DNA of 64,000 nt from Thermotogota bacterium ADurb.Bin062. GTDB lineage: Bacteria > Thermotogota > Thermotogae > MWEM01. The stretch's first letter is position 1. Each line of letters opens with the position of its first letter. The notes beneath the pieces were generated by a model. It saw only the letters and a list, made by a program, of their open reading frames with translations, ran no database searches and had not been told where the DNA came from. The translations under genes and the position numbers were made by a program. Of this stretch, positions 9,901 through 18,800 are shown piece after piece. The stretch covers positions 1-64,000 of the forward strand of contig MWEM01000003.1 of assembly GCA_002071085.1 (NCBI GenBank). Direction: 5' to 3'.

Positions 9901-10051
9901 AGCTTGGGAGGATGCCCAACGGCTTCTGTTGAGGAAAGAGCACCTCGAAGCCGAGTTGAAGGATATACCGACCCGCATTTCGAAAAAGTACAGGGTTAAA
10001 GGGGCGCCGAGGCTGCAGCCCATCGCGTACTGTTTCGTCCTGCCGATGTAG
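6989..10051 (+). CDS. SNF2-family helicase, DISARM DrmD-like
   Basis: A 1020-residue SF2 ATPase expected to move on double-stranded DNA. Residues 5-66 form a small N-terminal domain (EIGRVARARERYWMV, then a DDNLGETLEIL stretch) resembling the start of DISARM DrmD proteins. Walker A is DDVGLGKT at 132-139, Walker B DEAH at 254-257, and the C-terminal helicase lobe has VVIFTEF near 515 and ATDAASEGINLQ with QRMGRIDRYGQ at about 580-620. The last 250 residues are charged and partly coiled. The ATG has GAGGTGGG upstream. It is the first gene of an island with an adenine methyltransferase and a DUF1998 helicase, as in DISARM class 1. Assignment to DrmD is by remembered similarity. Confidence 0.8.
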   Translation: MAISEPVEIGRVARARERYWMVTGVDVSDSDTTWVTLESLHDDNLGETLEILRERETHFEILPEEWLHDFDSLDSPEAFDSFLYSLQWQTQSLLPQETIRAPYFGSVSIREYQLEPVIKALASPRIHFLLADDVGLGKTIESGMILQELLLSGKARRILILCPASLRWQWKWEMEEKFGIDFRIIDRKAIVELRKEYGINVNPWLSFPRLITSYDFLKMEQPLQWFKLTQPVAPPASQSGFVSPFKQWDVLLLDEAHNCLPKPTKHYCQDSDRTRLIREISPMFEHRLFLTATPHNGKREAFIAFLELLDPYRFNRGEPYLDSEAFRKKLDAVMIRRMKRGPDAVKDPFGRPLFPERAIHAIEIVSREEEEEMYTLLNGYLHKRLYSQRVGSHSPSAPEFQSLEFALTILKKRALSSPLAFFRSLEVHLRTGGLPQNIGPQYLNRLNARYQEDQEDDTQKQDLEDALVETLSTGDRGSELSRLYHLTALQKDSADSKTAALLEWMNQTLRQGEQWNTERVVIFTEFLDTLHYLRQQFLSHGIEENRIILLYGGMADEEREAVKRSFETNPMHHPARILLATDAASEGINLQRYCRYLVHIEIPWNPIRLEQRMGRIDRYGQSRDVHIYHFVYQNREDSRFLRTIVEKTNQIQEDLQNLNPVLSEEIGKRMLGYRTASELPLFVNETLIKERIRAKIEVSVYRQRIEETRRKLSLTPEHIRLVLDNALILLQGEGLRKIENTGYDRITKLPERWADLTRFFPNNRLPITVAFDEASRDRRDEDAVFLHPSHPLLKRAMAFFRANLWSKRIDTNRNQSQRLNRVTLKAVPSTITSNPLVILYLKGAIQNEFSQVLIEEIVSMGFTFSEGLIVPVDPSFLAGIEHAFIKYKPDPKMGLTMKRLLQENLETLRHTVGEKEKTWTSEYLSQFQEYVKRETRDLESLIKERIREINAAIKPLQKLAQTLLFQEERSQAWEDAQRLLLRKEHLEAELKDIPTRISKKYRVKGAPRLQPIAYCFVLPM

Positions 10052-10100
10052 CCTGCGAGAGCGCTTGGGAACTTGTGGGAGCGCGCTCACTGGCCCAAAC

Positions 10101-10255
10101 GTGGTGCGCGGATGGAACAAGTTATGGGGTGTACTCAAGAAACGATGTTAGAATCGTCAGTATGATTTTTTGGTCTTGCAGTCATCGGGGACTAGAAATC
10201 GTGCGACCGATTCTGGTCTTGTTTCTTGAGCGCACTCCATTGCTTCACACACACG
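10101..10255. repeat. Short element made of two inverted end modules
   Basis: The left arm (from 10101) carries the CAAGTTATGGGGTGTACTCAAG version of the element end, and the right arm (to 10255) the same module reversed (ACCGATTCTGGTCTTGTTTC then CACTCCATTGCTTCACAC). With nothing but a short spacer between, this is a MITE-like hairpin. It lies between two convergent genes, so no promoter adjoins it, unlike most copies. Confidence 0.6.
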
Positions 10256-10292
10256 ACCCATCAAATCGTGTTCAAGCCCTTTGCCGGACTCT

Positions 10293-11327
10293 CTACATTA
10301 AATACTTCTTTAACTCTTCCTCGTTTTTCATATCGATTAGCTCTAGGCCCAGAGCGTCAAGTTTCTCTATTGTAAGGGTCTTCAGCTTTTCGAAATACTT
10401 TTTCGAAGCCTTAGGGAACTTTTTGGATATTAGTTTCCAAAGCAATTCTTCTCTTCCCTTTTCCATTCCTTTTTCTAACCCTTCTTCTCTACCTTCTTCT
10501 CTGCCTTTTATAATCCCCATTTCTAAGCCTTTTTCCATTCCCTTTTCCATTCCTTCTTGTCTGAGCATATCCGCGATTGTTTGCATCTTTTCGCTCCTTT
10601 CTTCCGATACCGTTTCCATCAGTTCTGACATTTGTTGGAAATACTCCCCGCCCATCGTTTCAAATAGGTAGATCGTACAGACCTGGAAAAACCGTTCGTT
10701 CGCTTCTGTCCGCGGCAATTCCGAAATCGTCACTGCGACTCGAAGCATCACTTCTCGAATCGCTGCTTTTCCCCTGAGCGCTCTCAGCCTGAGTACGTCC
10801 AAATAGATTCGAAGCCGTTTCGCCCCTTTGACCTCTTCGTCTCTCAATGACGAAATTTCAAATAGTTCATATTTGTAGTCTGGGATGTAGTCTTTCAAGT
10901 CCTCGCCCATACGGTCGTAGTTCGAAAAGCGATTCGAAAACCATTGCGGCGCTTCCCATTTCTCTCTCCCCTGGTAGAAGACCACGGGTAGAATCACGGG
11001 TAGAGGACGCGGTACGCTCTTCTTCCATATGGAGGTCATATACCCCAGGAGTTGAAGGTTCACGTGTTTGTCTACCCTGCTTTTGTGTTTGAACAGTAGA
11101 TAGACATACGCCTCTTCCTGTTGCATCTTCACCCGAAAGAGCAGGTCGAAAAAGTATTCCGAGAGGTCTTTCTCAAGGTAACTGTCTGTTTCTATCGCTA
11201 TCGATTCGGGATCGATTAACCTGACGATCTTCGGAGGCAGATAGTGCTGGATGAAGGACTTCGCCGTTTCGATATCTCCCATAACTTCTTTAAACAATTT
11301 GTCGTGCGGTTTATTAATCTTATCCAA
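10293..11327 (-). CDS. Rpn-family nuclease (transposase_31-like)
   Basis: Rpn proteins are PD-(D/E)XK nucleases that promote RecA-independent recombination and are often found in defence islands. The start is best placed at TTG 11327: GGAGGG lies 6 bp upstream and the protein then begins DKINKPHDKLFKEVMGD, the typical opening of the family (KPHDKLFKEV). The core FFDLLFRVKMQQEEAYVYLLFKHKSR carries the acidic and lysine residues of the active site (D, then Y-LLFKHKS in place of the usual ExQS). The C-terminus has repeated EKGMEKGxEEG segments, also typical. It is oriented opposite to the helicase and methyltransferase genes and lies between two interspersed elements, so it appears to have been inserted in the island. 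Confidence 0.8.
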   Translation of the reverse strand: MDKINKPHDKLFKEVMGDIETAKSFIQHYLPPKIVRLIDPESIAIETDSYLEKDLSEYFFDLLFRVKMQQEEAYVYLLFKHKSRVDKHVNLQLLGYMTSIWKKSVPRPLPVILPVVFYQGREKWEAPQWFSNRFSNYDRMGEDLKDYIPDYKYELFEISSLRDEEVKGAKRLRIYLDVLRLRALRGKAAIREVMLRVAVTISELPRTEANERFFQVCTIYLFETMGGEYFQQMSELMETVSEERSEKMQTIADMLRQEGMEKGMEKGLEMGIIKGREEGREEGLEKGMEKGREELLWKLISKKFPKASKKYFEKLKTLTIEKLDALGLELIDMKNEEELKKYLM

Positions 11328-11358
11328 GGATATCCCTCCAATAAACAGTCTCATCGGT

Positions 11359-11364
11359 GTTATA
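11359..11364 (-). promoter_or_regulatory. Possible -10 box of the Rpn gene
   Basis: TATAAC on the minus strand, 32 bp before the TTG start. A degenerate element end (GTGTATGAG at 11395) lies 30 bp upstream of it. Weaker than the other promoters: no TG extension. Confidence 0.35.
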
Positions 11365-11394
11365 CCGTAAAGGCGGGATTCCCGAAAAGGGAAA

Positions 11395-11847
11395 GTGTAT
11401 GAGCCTTTCGTCTTTTTTAGTGCGACGAATACGTGGTATCGCGCCGTCGCGAAAAGAAGGGGCGCTTACGCCGAGATGCCCATACGGAGTTATCGCGGGG
11501 TAACCAGCGGGCTGACTTCGGAAACCCACGAAGTCTCGAGATACGCATTTTGTTTTTAAGGCGCAGTGATGCCCGTGTGTGTTATCGCGGGGTAACCAAC
11601 GGGACCCCGCGATACTTTCATACCTTCGCGATACGCGCTGCTACATTTCTATTTTCACAAACCATACCAAACTAAAGTTCGGCGTTCCCGAGGCGTTCAC
11701 AAAAGTCTTCCCTCTGTGTTCTCCGTGTCCTCTGTGCGAACCCTGTTTTTCAAAACAGGTGCAAAAGCGTATCGCGCCGTCGCGAAAAGAAAGGACGCTT
11801 ACGCCGCGATAACGACACGGATTACACCTCATACTTTGATCCACACG
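11395..11847. repeat. Mosaic element between the Rpn and methyltransferase genes
   Basis: Modules: two copies of the GCGCCGTCGCGAAAAGAAGG unit (11447, 11778), two of the ATCGCGGGGTAACCA unit (11492, 11583), a GCCGAACTAAAGTT-type palindrome (about 11667-11686), and a CTCTGTGTTCTCCGTGTCC stretch (11714). The right end is ACACCTCATACTTTGATCCACAC, the reverse of the common end. The left end is degenerate. About 300 bp of direct module repetition suggests internal duplication. Confidence 0.6.
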
Positions 11848-11872
11848 TGGCGCGCATGTTTCTTCCGTTACG

Positions 11873-11881
11873 TGATATAAT
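11873..11881 (+). promoter_or_regulatory. Extended -10 promoter of the methyltransferase gene
   Basis: TGA-TATAAT, 24 bp before the GTG start and 29 bp after the end of the interspersed element. No -35 match. It makes transcription of the methyltransferase and the following helicase independent of the SNF2 gene. Confidence 0.65.
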
Positions 11882-11905
11882 CTTCACCAAACGATAACGG
11901 GGGTA

Positions 11906-14900
11906 GTGGCTTTGGAGAGGGACGCCGGGATTCTATCTTGGTTCGGTATGGTCGAGCTTTCGGGTTTGCTGATTTCGAAAGTGGTCTATCATCGCGAGTT
12001 TTCGGGTAGCAAGCCGCCATCGGCCACGGAAATGCGGGACCTGACGCAGTTGAAGACCGGTTTTCTGAACGGGAGGTTTTCGCTGCGGCAGACCTTACAG
12101 GCGCTGTTTTTCGAGGCGCTCGGACACGACGGCCGTTCGAAATACTGGGCTTGGGGCAACGAAGCCAAACGATTTTCCGTCGAGCTCCCCGAATACGAGA
12201 CCTCCCTGTGCCCCGATTTGGCCTTCCTCGGCGAAAACACTCGCGCCCCCCTTTTTCTCGTGTGGTCCACGGACTCCGAAAAGGGGTTGGACGCCATCCC
12301 CGATAAAAAGGGGAGATGGAAGGCGTCGCCCCAACACCAGTTCGAAACGCTTCTCGAACGGCTTCGCTGCCCGCTGGGACTGTTAACCGACGGGCGATCC
12401 TATCGGCTGTTCTTTCGCCAAGTGGGCAATGCGCCGGCTTCCATCACCTGGGACCGTGAAACGTGGTTCGAGGAGCCGGCGAGCTTCGAGGCCTTCCGAA
12501 ACCTCCTGTCCCCGCGCGCGCTTCTACCGGATAAAGAAAAAGGGCTTTTCAAATGGATACGGGATAGCCAGGAATCCCAAGCGGAGCTGACCTCCGAACT
12601 GGCGAACCAGGTTTTCGAAGTGGTTGGGCTCTTGCTGGATGCGGTGAACGAGAACCCGCAACCGGTTTACAACGAGCGGATGTACGAAGTCCTCGTAAAA
12701 ATCGCGATGCGGATCGTCTTCGTCCTGTTTGCCGAGGAGAACCGGCTGCTCCCACACGGGATCCCGGAGTATGACAACGCCTACGGACTCATCCATCTGG
12801 CGAACTTTCTCGACCGCTGCGCCCGCGAGCTTGGCGAAGAACAGTTCGCCCAAGACTACGCCTATCGTTACGATGCCTGGGCGCAGCTGCGCAGTCTGTT
12901 CTATCTGATCTACGCAGGCAGCGCGCATCCCCGTTTGGTGATGGTGGCGCACGGCGGCGACCTCTTCGACCCGAAAAAAACCGAAGACGTGGAACGCGTT
13001 TTGATGGTCGATTCCGTTCGTATCCGGCAGATATTGCGGCGTTTGCTCTACATCCGAACGTCGAAGGGCGCCTACCGCCTGAGCTACGCGTCGATACGCA
13101 TACAACAGATCGGTTACGTCTACGAAGGACTGCTCGAACACTCTCTCGTTTTCCAAGACGGACGGTATGCGTTCAGCGAGTCGAAGCTGCGAAAATCGTC
13201 CGGCACTTACTACACCCCGAAAGCGCTCACGGAGTGGTTGGTCGAAAACACCTTGGCGCCGTTGTGTTACGCCGATGGCGAAGATGACCAGCGGCGGGTA
13301 CGCTCTCCGGAAGAGCTGTTGTCGTTGAAAGTCGTCGATCCCGCCATGGGGTCGGGCGCCTTTCTGGTTGAAGCGATGGACTTCCTTTCGCAAGCGCTCC
13401 TCGAGAGTTGGGATAAGGCGGGCCGATACACCGAGGTCGAAGAGGAAACCCGCGCCAATCTCGCGCGCCGACAGATTGCCGAACACTGCCTCTACGGCGT
13501 GGACCTGAATCCGATGGCGGTCGAGCTCGCAAAGATGTCGCTCTGGCTGTCCACCTTTTCTAAAGACAAACCCTTTTCTTTTTTGAATCACCGGTTGAAA
13601 TGCGGCAATTCGCTGGTCGGAACGGGATACGACGAGTACGATCTCTCCGTGATCCCGGACAAGGCAATGAAGCCCGTCCGCGAGGACTCGGCGGAATGGA
13701 AGGCCCTGCTGAAATCCGCCAACGCCCAGAATCGCAAATTCTTTGGAAAAACAGCGGATGGGGTACAGAAGGGGATGTTCGGGTTTTCTCAAAACCTGAT
13801 TTCTGAAACCCAGAAAAGCATCAGCGCATTGGCGCGAACCCTGCGAAAGATCGAGATCAGCGGCGAGCAGACCGAAGACTACTTCGCGAAAGAACGCGTC
13901 TACGCCGAAGAGGTGCTGGGCTCTGACGACTACCGGTTGCAGAAAATGCGCCGCGATCTCTGGTTGTCTCGTTGGTTTCTGAAAGAAGAGGATGAATTAC
14001 CGCCGTTGACGAACGACACGTTGCAACAACTCTATGAAAGGATCCGCAAGCCTTCGGCGGAACGAGAGCCTTTGCAGGAAAAGCACCTCGAGGCGGCGAA
14101 ACGACGGGCGGTGGAAAACCGGTTCTTCCATTGGGAGATCGAGTTCCCGGAGGTCTTCGAGACGGGCGGATTCGACGCTGTGTTGGGCAATCCGCCGTGG
14201 GACATGATGCTGCTCAACGAACGGGAGTTCTTCGCGGATAAATCCGCAGACATTCACGAAACGACGAAAACCGATGAGCGCGAGCGCAAGATCCGCGCGC
14301 TCAAAGAATCCGACCCCGCGCTGTGGGCGCAATACCGTGATCGGTTGCGGACGATCGAGCAAACGAACGCCTACCTGTACGATCGAAAACGCTTCGAGTC
14401 CGTCGCGCAAGGGACGCCCAACACCTACGCCTTCTTTGCCGGGCTGTTTCTGATTCTGAAAAAGCCCTCAGGACGGGCTGGAATCCTATGCCCGACGGGG
14501 ATTGCCACTGACGACAGTTATGCCGGTTTTTTCAAGGGGGTCGTCGAGCGCGGGGAGCTCGAATCCCTCTCGGATTTCGTGAATGGCCGCATCTTCGAAC
14601 AAGTAGATTCGCGCTATCGGTTCAGCCTGCTGGTCTTTGGGAAATCGGAGCGTGTGCGGACGCGGTTCCTGTTACGAGACCCGCAGGAACTGTTCTCAAA
14701 GGACCCGGTTTCTTTTTCTCAGGCGGACTTGAGTATGCTCAACCCCAACACGGGAACCCTGCCGGTATTCCACAGCGGCCGCGACGTCGAGTTGCTCCTG
14801 AAGGTGTATCGTCGCAACCCGGTCCTGCAGCGTCGTGAAGGGAATAGCATCCTCGAAAACCCTTATGGGATTCAAGTATTCACACAATTTCATATGTCGA

Positions 14901-15766
14901 ACGACTCGAAACATTTCGTTCGCGCGCAGGAGCTGGAAAAAGCGGGGTACAGGAGGGTCGGCGGACATTACGTGGGCGATGCGTCCGGCCGATCGAAACG
15001 GTACGCGCCGTTGATGGAGGGAAAGAGCTTCTCGATTCTGGACGCGCGGTTCAACCACGTCACCCCGGAAGGCAAGGGGATATCCTGCGCAGAAGATGAA
15101 AAACAATCGCCGGATTTCTTTCCCGAATCGCGTTATTACGTCGCGGCGGAGACGGTGGAAGCGGACTACGCGAAAAGAGAAATAGAAACGCCGCTCCTGA
15201 TCGGGTTTCGAGATGTTACGAACGCGACGAATGAACGCACGATGATCGCGACGCTTGTGCCGAGAGTCGCTTTTGGGCACAAAGCCCCAATTATCCATTT
15301 TAAAGGAGAGTACGGATGGCTGCTTCTCCCCATTTTAGTTTCTCATCCTCTGGATTATTTCGCTAGGAATAAAATGCAGGGAGTGAGCATGGGGTATTAC
15401 ATCCTCTACCAGCTCCCGGTCATCCCGCCGGAGCGATTCGAGCAAAGGGGGCCCGACGGGTACGCGACGGTTCGGGAGTACCTGACCGCGCAGCTCATCA
15501 CCTGCCTGAAAGACAACGCTGCCTTCGAGCCCCTCTTGCGCTCGCTGGGGTACGCTGGGCCGGTCGGCGGCTGGGACGAACGCGAACGTATAGCGGCGAT
15601 GGCGAGGATCGACGCCGTGATCGCCCATCTGTACGGGTTGAACGCCGACGACCTCGAATACCTGTTTACGACCTTTCCTATCGAAAAAAAGCGCATAGAG
15701 GCGCGTTACGGGGCCTATCTCTGCCGCGACCTCGCCCTCGAGGCGTTCCATCAGTTTGGGAGTTAG
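11906..15766 (+). CDS. N6-adenine DNA methyltransferase (Eco57I/DrmMI-like)
   Basis: A 1286-residue enzyme expected to methylate adenine in host DNA and so mark self. SAM motif I is VVDPAMGSGAFLVEA at about 475-489, followed by YGVDLNPMAVELAKMSLWL (motif II); the catalytic motif IV is NPPW at about 762-765, the class used for N6-adenine. A target-recognition region fills the C-terminal third. The N-terminal 400 residues resemble those of type IIG and BREX PglX enzymes, but I see no intact PD-(D/E)XK triad. Start is ambiguous: GTG 11906, or TTG 11912 with better spacing from GGGGG. A helicase gene follows after 61 bp. Neighbours suggest a DISARM-like modification role. Confidence 0.85.
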   Translation: MALERDAGILSWFGMVELSGLLISKVVYHREFSGSKPPSATEMRDLTQLKTGFLNGRFSLRQTLQALFFEALGHDGRSKYWAWGNEAKRFSVELPEYETSLCPDLAFLGENTRAPLFLVWSTDSEKGLDAIPDKKGRWKASPQHQFETLLERLRCPLGLLTDGRSYRLFFRQVGNAPASITWDRETWFEEPASFEAFRNLLSPRALLPDKEKGLFKWIRDSQESQAELTSELANQVFEVVGLLLDAVNENPQPVYNERMYEVLVKIAMRIVFVLFAEENRLLPHGIPEYDNAYGLIHLANFLDRCARELGEEQFAQDYAYRYDAWAQLRSLFYLIYAGSAHPRLVMVAHGGDLFDPKKTEDVERVLMVDSVRIRQILRRLLYIRTSKGAYRLSYASIRIQQIGYVYEGLLEHSLVFQDGRYAFSESKLRKSSGTYYTPKALTEWLVENTLAPLCYADGEDDQRRVRSPEELLSLKVVDPAMGSGAFLVEAMDFLSQALLESWDKAGRYTEVEEETRANLARRQIAEHCLYGVDLNPMAVELAKMSLWLSTFSKDKPFSFLNHRLKCGNSLVGTGYDEYDLSVIPDKAMKPVREDSAEWKALLKSANAQNRKFFGKTADGVQKGMFGFSQNLISETQKSISALARTLRKIEISGEQTEDYFAKERVYAEEVLGSDDYRLQKMRRDLWLSRWFLKEEDELPPLTNDTLQQLYERIRKPSAEREPLQEKHLEAAKRRAVENRFFHWEIEFPEVFETGGFDAVLGNPPWDMMLLNEREFFADKSADIHETTKTDERERKIRALKESDPALWAQYRDRLRTIEQTNAYLYDRKRFESVAQGTPNTYAFFAGLFLILKKPSGRAGILCPTGIATDDSYAGFFKGVVERGELESLSDFVNGRIFEQVDSRYRFSLLVFGKSERVRTRFLLRDPQELFSKDPVSFSQADLSMLNPNTGTLPVFHSGRDVELLLKVYRRNPVLQRREGNSILENPYGIQVFTQFHMSNDSKHFVRAQELEKAGYRRVGGHYVGDASGRSKRYAPLMEGKSFSILDARFNHVTPEGKGISCAEDEKQSPDFFPESRYYVAAETVEADYAKREIETPLLIGFRDVTNATNERTMIATLVPRVAFGHKAPIIHFKGEYGWLLLPILVSHPLDYFARNKMQGVSMGYYILYQLPVIPPERFEQRGPDGYATVREYLTAQLITCLKDNAAFEPLLRSLGYAGPVGGWDERERIAAMARIDAVIAHLYGLNADDLEYLFTTFPIEKKRIEARYGAYLCRDLALEAFHQFGS

Positions 15767-15827
15767 AGCGGTTCGCTCGATCGGCGTAATCGGGCTCCTA
15801 TAACACATATAAAAGGGAGGGATAGCG

Positions 15828-18800
15828 ATGGCGATGAATCCGATCCTGTTCGCCAAACACACCTTCGAAGGGTACACGGAGTTCCTCTCAGACCTGTTCA
15901 ACCTGCGAGATACGCATTTCGAGGCTCAACTCAAAGAGCTGATTCGCTACGACGTGATTCACGGTTCGCGGCTGATTCGCGGGCCCTATCTCTCGCTCAA
16001 CCGCCCTTTTCAGGAAGGCGCGTCCTTGGACACGCTCGCGCGGTCGCTCGATCTTCACCCATCCCTCACCGGAATATTCGACTTCGCGCACCTGTTCCGG
16101 CATCAGGAAGAGGCGGTGCGCAGCGCGCTTTCCGGGTCACCCACGCTCGTCTCCACGGGTACGGGGTCGGGGAAGACCGAGGCCTTTCTCATCCCCATCT
16201 TCCATTACGCGAAGCGCCATCCCGCCGCCCAACTCCAAGCGCTCCTGCTCTACCCGATGAACGCGTTGGTGAACGACCAACTCATGAGGCTGCGCAGACT
16301 GCTCGCCGGCACCGGCATCTCCTTCGCGCGGTACACGGGGGATACGCCCGAAACGGCGCCTTCCAGCATCAATCGGTTATCCCTTTCCAGACGGTTCACC
16401 GAGTCGGAACGCGCGGAAGTGGAGAGCGGTACGCTTTTTCCATACGAGGAGCGGCTTTCCCGCGAAGAGATACGCGCCAAACCGCCGAATATCCTGCTCA
16501 CCAACTACAAACAGCTCGAATACCTGCTGGTGCGAAACAAAGACCTCGCGTTCTTTCGAAGCGCCGATCTGAACGCTATCGTGCTGGACGAGGTCCACAC
16601 CTACACGGGAGACCTCGGTTCGGAGGTGGCCTGCCTGTTGCGGCGTCTACGCGCGCTCGTCCCGGAATCGTCCGCGCTCACCTTCATCGGCACGTCGGCG
16701 ACCGTCGCATCGGAGAACCCGGGCTCCATCGACGCCATTAAGCGCTTCGCATCACGCTTGTTTTCAGTTCCCCCCGAAACGGTCAACGTGGTGTTGGAGG
16801 CGTATGAACCGATCCCGCCGCTCCCGGAAGGCGCGATATGCCCGCCTCCACTTGACGATCCGATTTCGGCGCTGAAAGACGCCCTGTCCGACGACGCGGA
16901 CTCCGGCGGATCCCGACCGGCTCGCGACGAAATCGCCCGGTTAACGGCTGACCCGATATTCCACGCGCTGCAAACGCATTTCAGAAAGCCCGAACTCATC
17001 ACGCCGTTTTTAAACAGGCTTCGGGAGTTTCCGGGACGTTCACGGCGCAGCGACGAGGAGCTACTGGCGGAAATCGTCCTTTACCTCCTTAAGGGGTCTT
17101 CTCTGACCCTCGAAAACCAACCCCTGCTGCGGCCTAAGCTCCATTTTTTCCTGAAAGGCATCCGAGAGCTACGCGCGCAGTTTCCTAACGGCAAACGAAA
17201 GATCATCCTCGACGATCGCGATGTCGATCCCTATATCTTCGTTTGGGACGCCTACAACTGCAACCATTGCGGGCAGCACTATTATATCGCCGAACAAACG
17301 GCGATACGCCGGGACAGCGACGGAGAGGCGGAGTTATGGATTCCGTCCGGCGATGAAGAAACGGAGGCGGGGGAATTGAGCGGCCCGGTCGTGATGACCG
17401 ACAGCGCCGAAGACTTCGAGGAGAGCGCGCAAACGGTTTGGGTGTGCGTCAAATGCGGAACCGCGCACCGTTCGAAACCGGCGCGGTGTGAAAACCCGAT
17501 GTGCCGGGCATCCTTGCTGATCCCGATGCGACGAGTGACTCCCGAGAGAAACCGCTTCCGCTGTCTCGCCTGCCAAAAACCGCTGGTGGCGGAGGATGAG
17601 CCGTTGGAGCTGACCGGACTCCGACAGTTGTCCTCTAGCCAAGCGGTCGATCTGATGGTCCTTTCCGAACACGCGTTAAACGAAGCGCCGGAAGACCACG
17701 CCAAATTGTTGGTGTTTTCGGACAACCGACAGGAAGCGGCTTTTCTTTCCGGTTTCATCAACGAGCGGTCGAAACGGTTCCGTTATCGGAAAAGACTGTT
17801 CGACCTCCTTCCCGAGGACGAAACTATCTCCTGGCGCGAGCTCGTTTCGAAGTGGGTTGATATCCTCACAGACAAAGAGCGGAAAGAAGAGACGGAAAAC
17901 GGAAAGATAGTGGCGAAAGACCTGTCGAAACGGTACGAATGGTTCCTGATCGAAGAGTTCTGCTCTCGAACGTTTCTGCGTAACTCGCTGGAAACGCTGG
18001 GATTGGTGCGGGTCGATTACGCGGGTATCGGAAAGGCAGACAGTTTTTGGGAGGACACCGAAGAAGAGACCGGTATCGACAGGGTCGATCTGCAAAATGC
18101 CACCCGGATCATCCTCGATGTGATGAGACGCAACACGGCGATCCAATCGGACTTGTTGCTATTGACACCTCACCATTCGCTGATTTTCAACGGGATCATC
18201 AAGAAGCCGCGACATTTTTACGCGTTCGCCTACGCCCTCGAATCTCCGGGGACTCAACTGAGCAAAAACGTTAAGGGGTGGTTGGGGAGGACCAGAAAAT
18301 CCGCTATCCAGAGCTGGCTGAGCGCTTGGTTCCCCGCGGGGAAAGTCGATCCGTTCCTCGAAACCCTGTGGGAGTTCCTCAAACGCATCGAGGCGCTCAA
18401 GGAAACGCGGGTTCATCGTCAGAGCGGGTACGGGATCCCGACTGAAGCGTTGGTCTTAGCCAAAACCGGAATCGGGACGAAGTCGGAAAGCGCTGCGCAT
18501 TACCGATGTTCGCTGTGCGGCAACGTCATCCATCATCCCCCGCCCACAACGGTCTGTCCGGGATGGAATTGCAAAGGGACGCTGGAGGCGACGCCGGTGC
18601 GCGAGAACGACTACGCGGTGAAAAACTACACGGTGTATCAGAAGAAACGTCCGATACGGGCAAGCGAGCACACGGGGCAGGTCAACAGCGCGCAGAGGGA
18701 GTATATCGAAAAGGAGTTCAAGAATCCCGACGGCGCGTTCAACTGCATTGTCGCGACGCCGACGCTGGAGCTGGGTGTGGATATCGGGAAGCTCGACATG

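Noticed and set aside
12524-13792. Long antisense open frame of 422 codons within the methyltransferase gene
   Set aside because: The plus-strand frame encodes clear methyltransferase motifs; the reverse frame has no recognisable domain and no ribosome binding site. It is a shadow of the codon bias.
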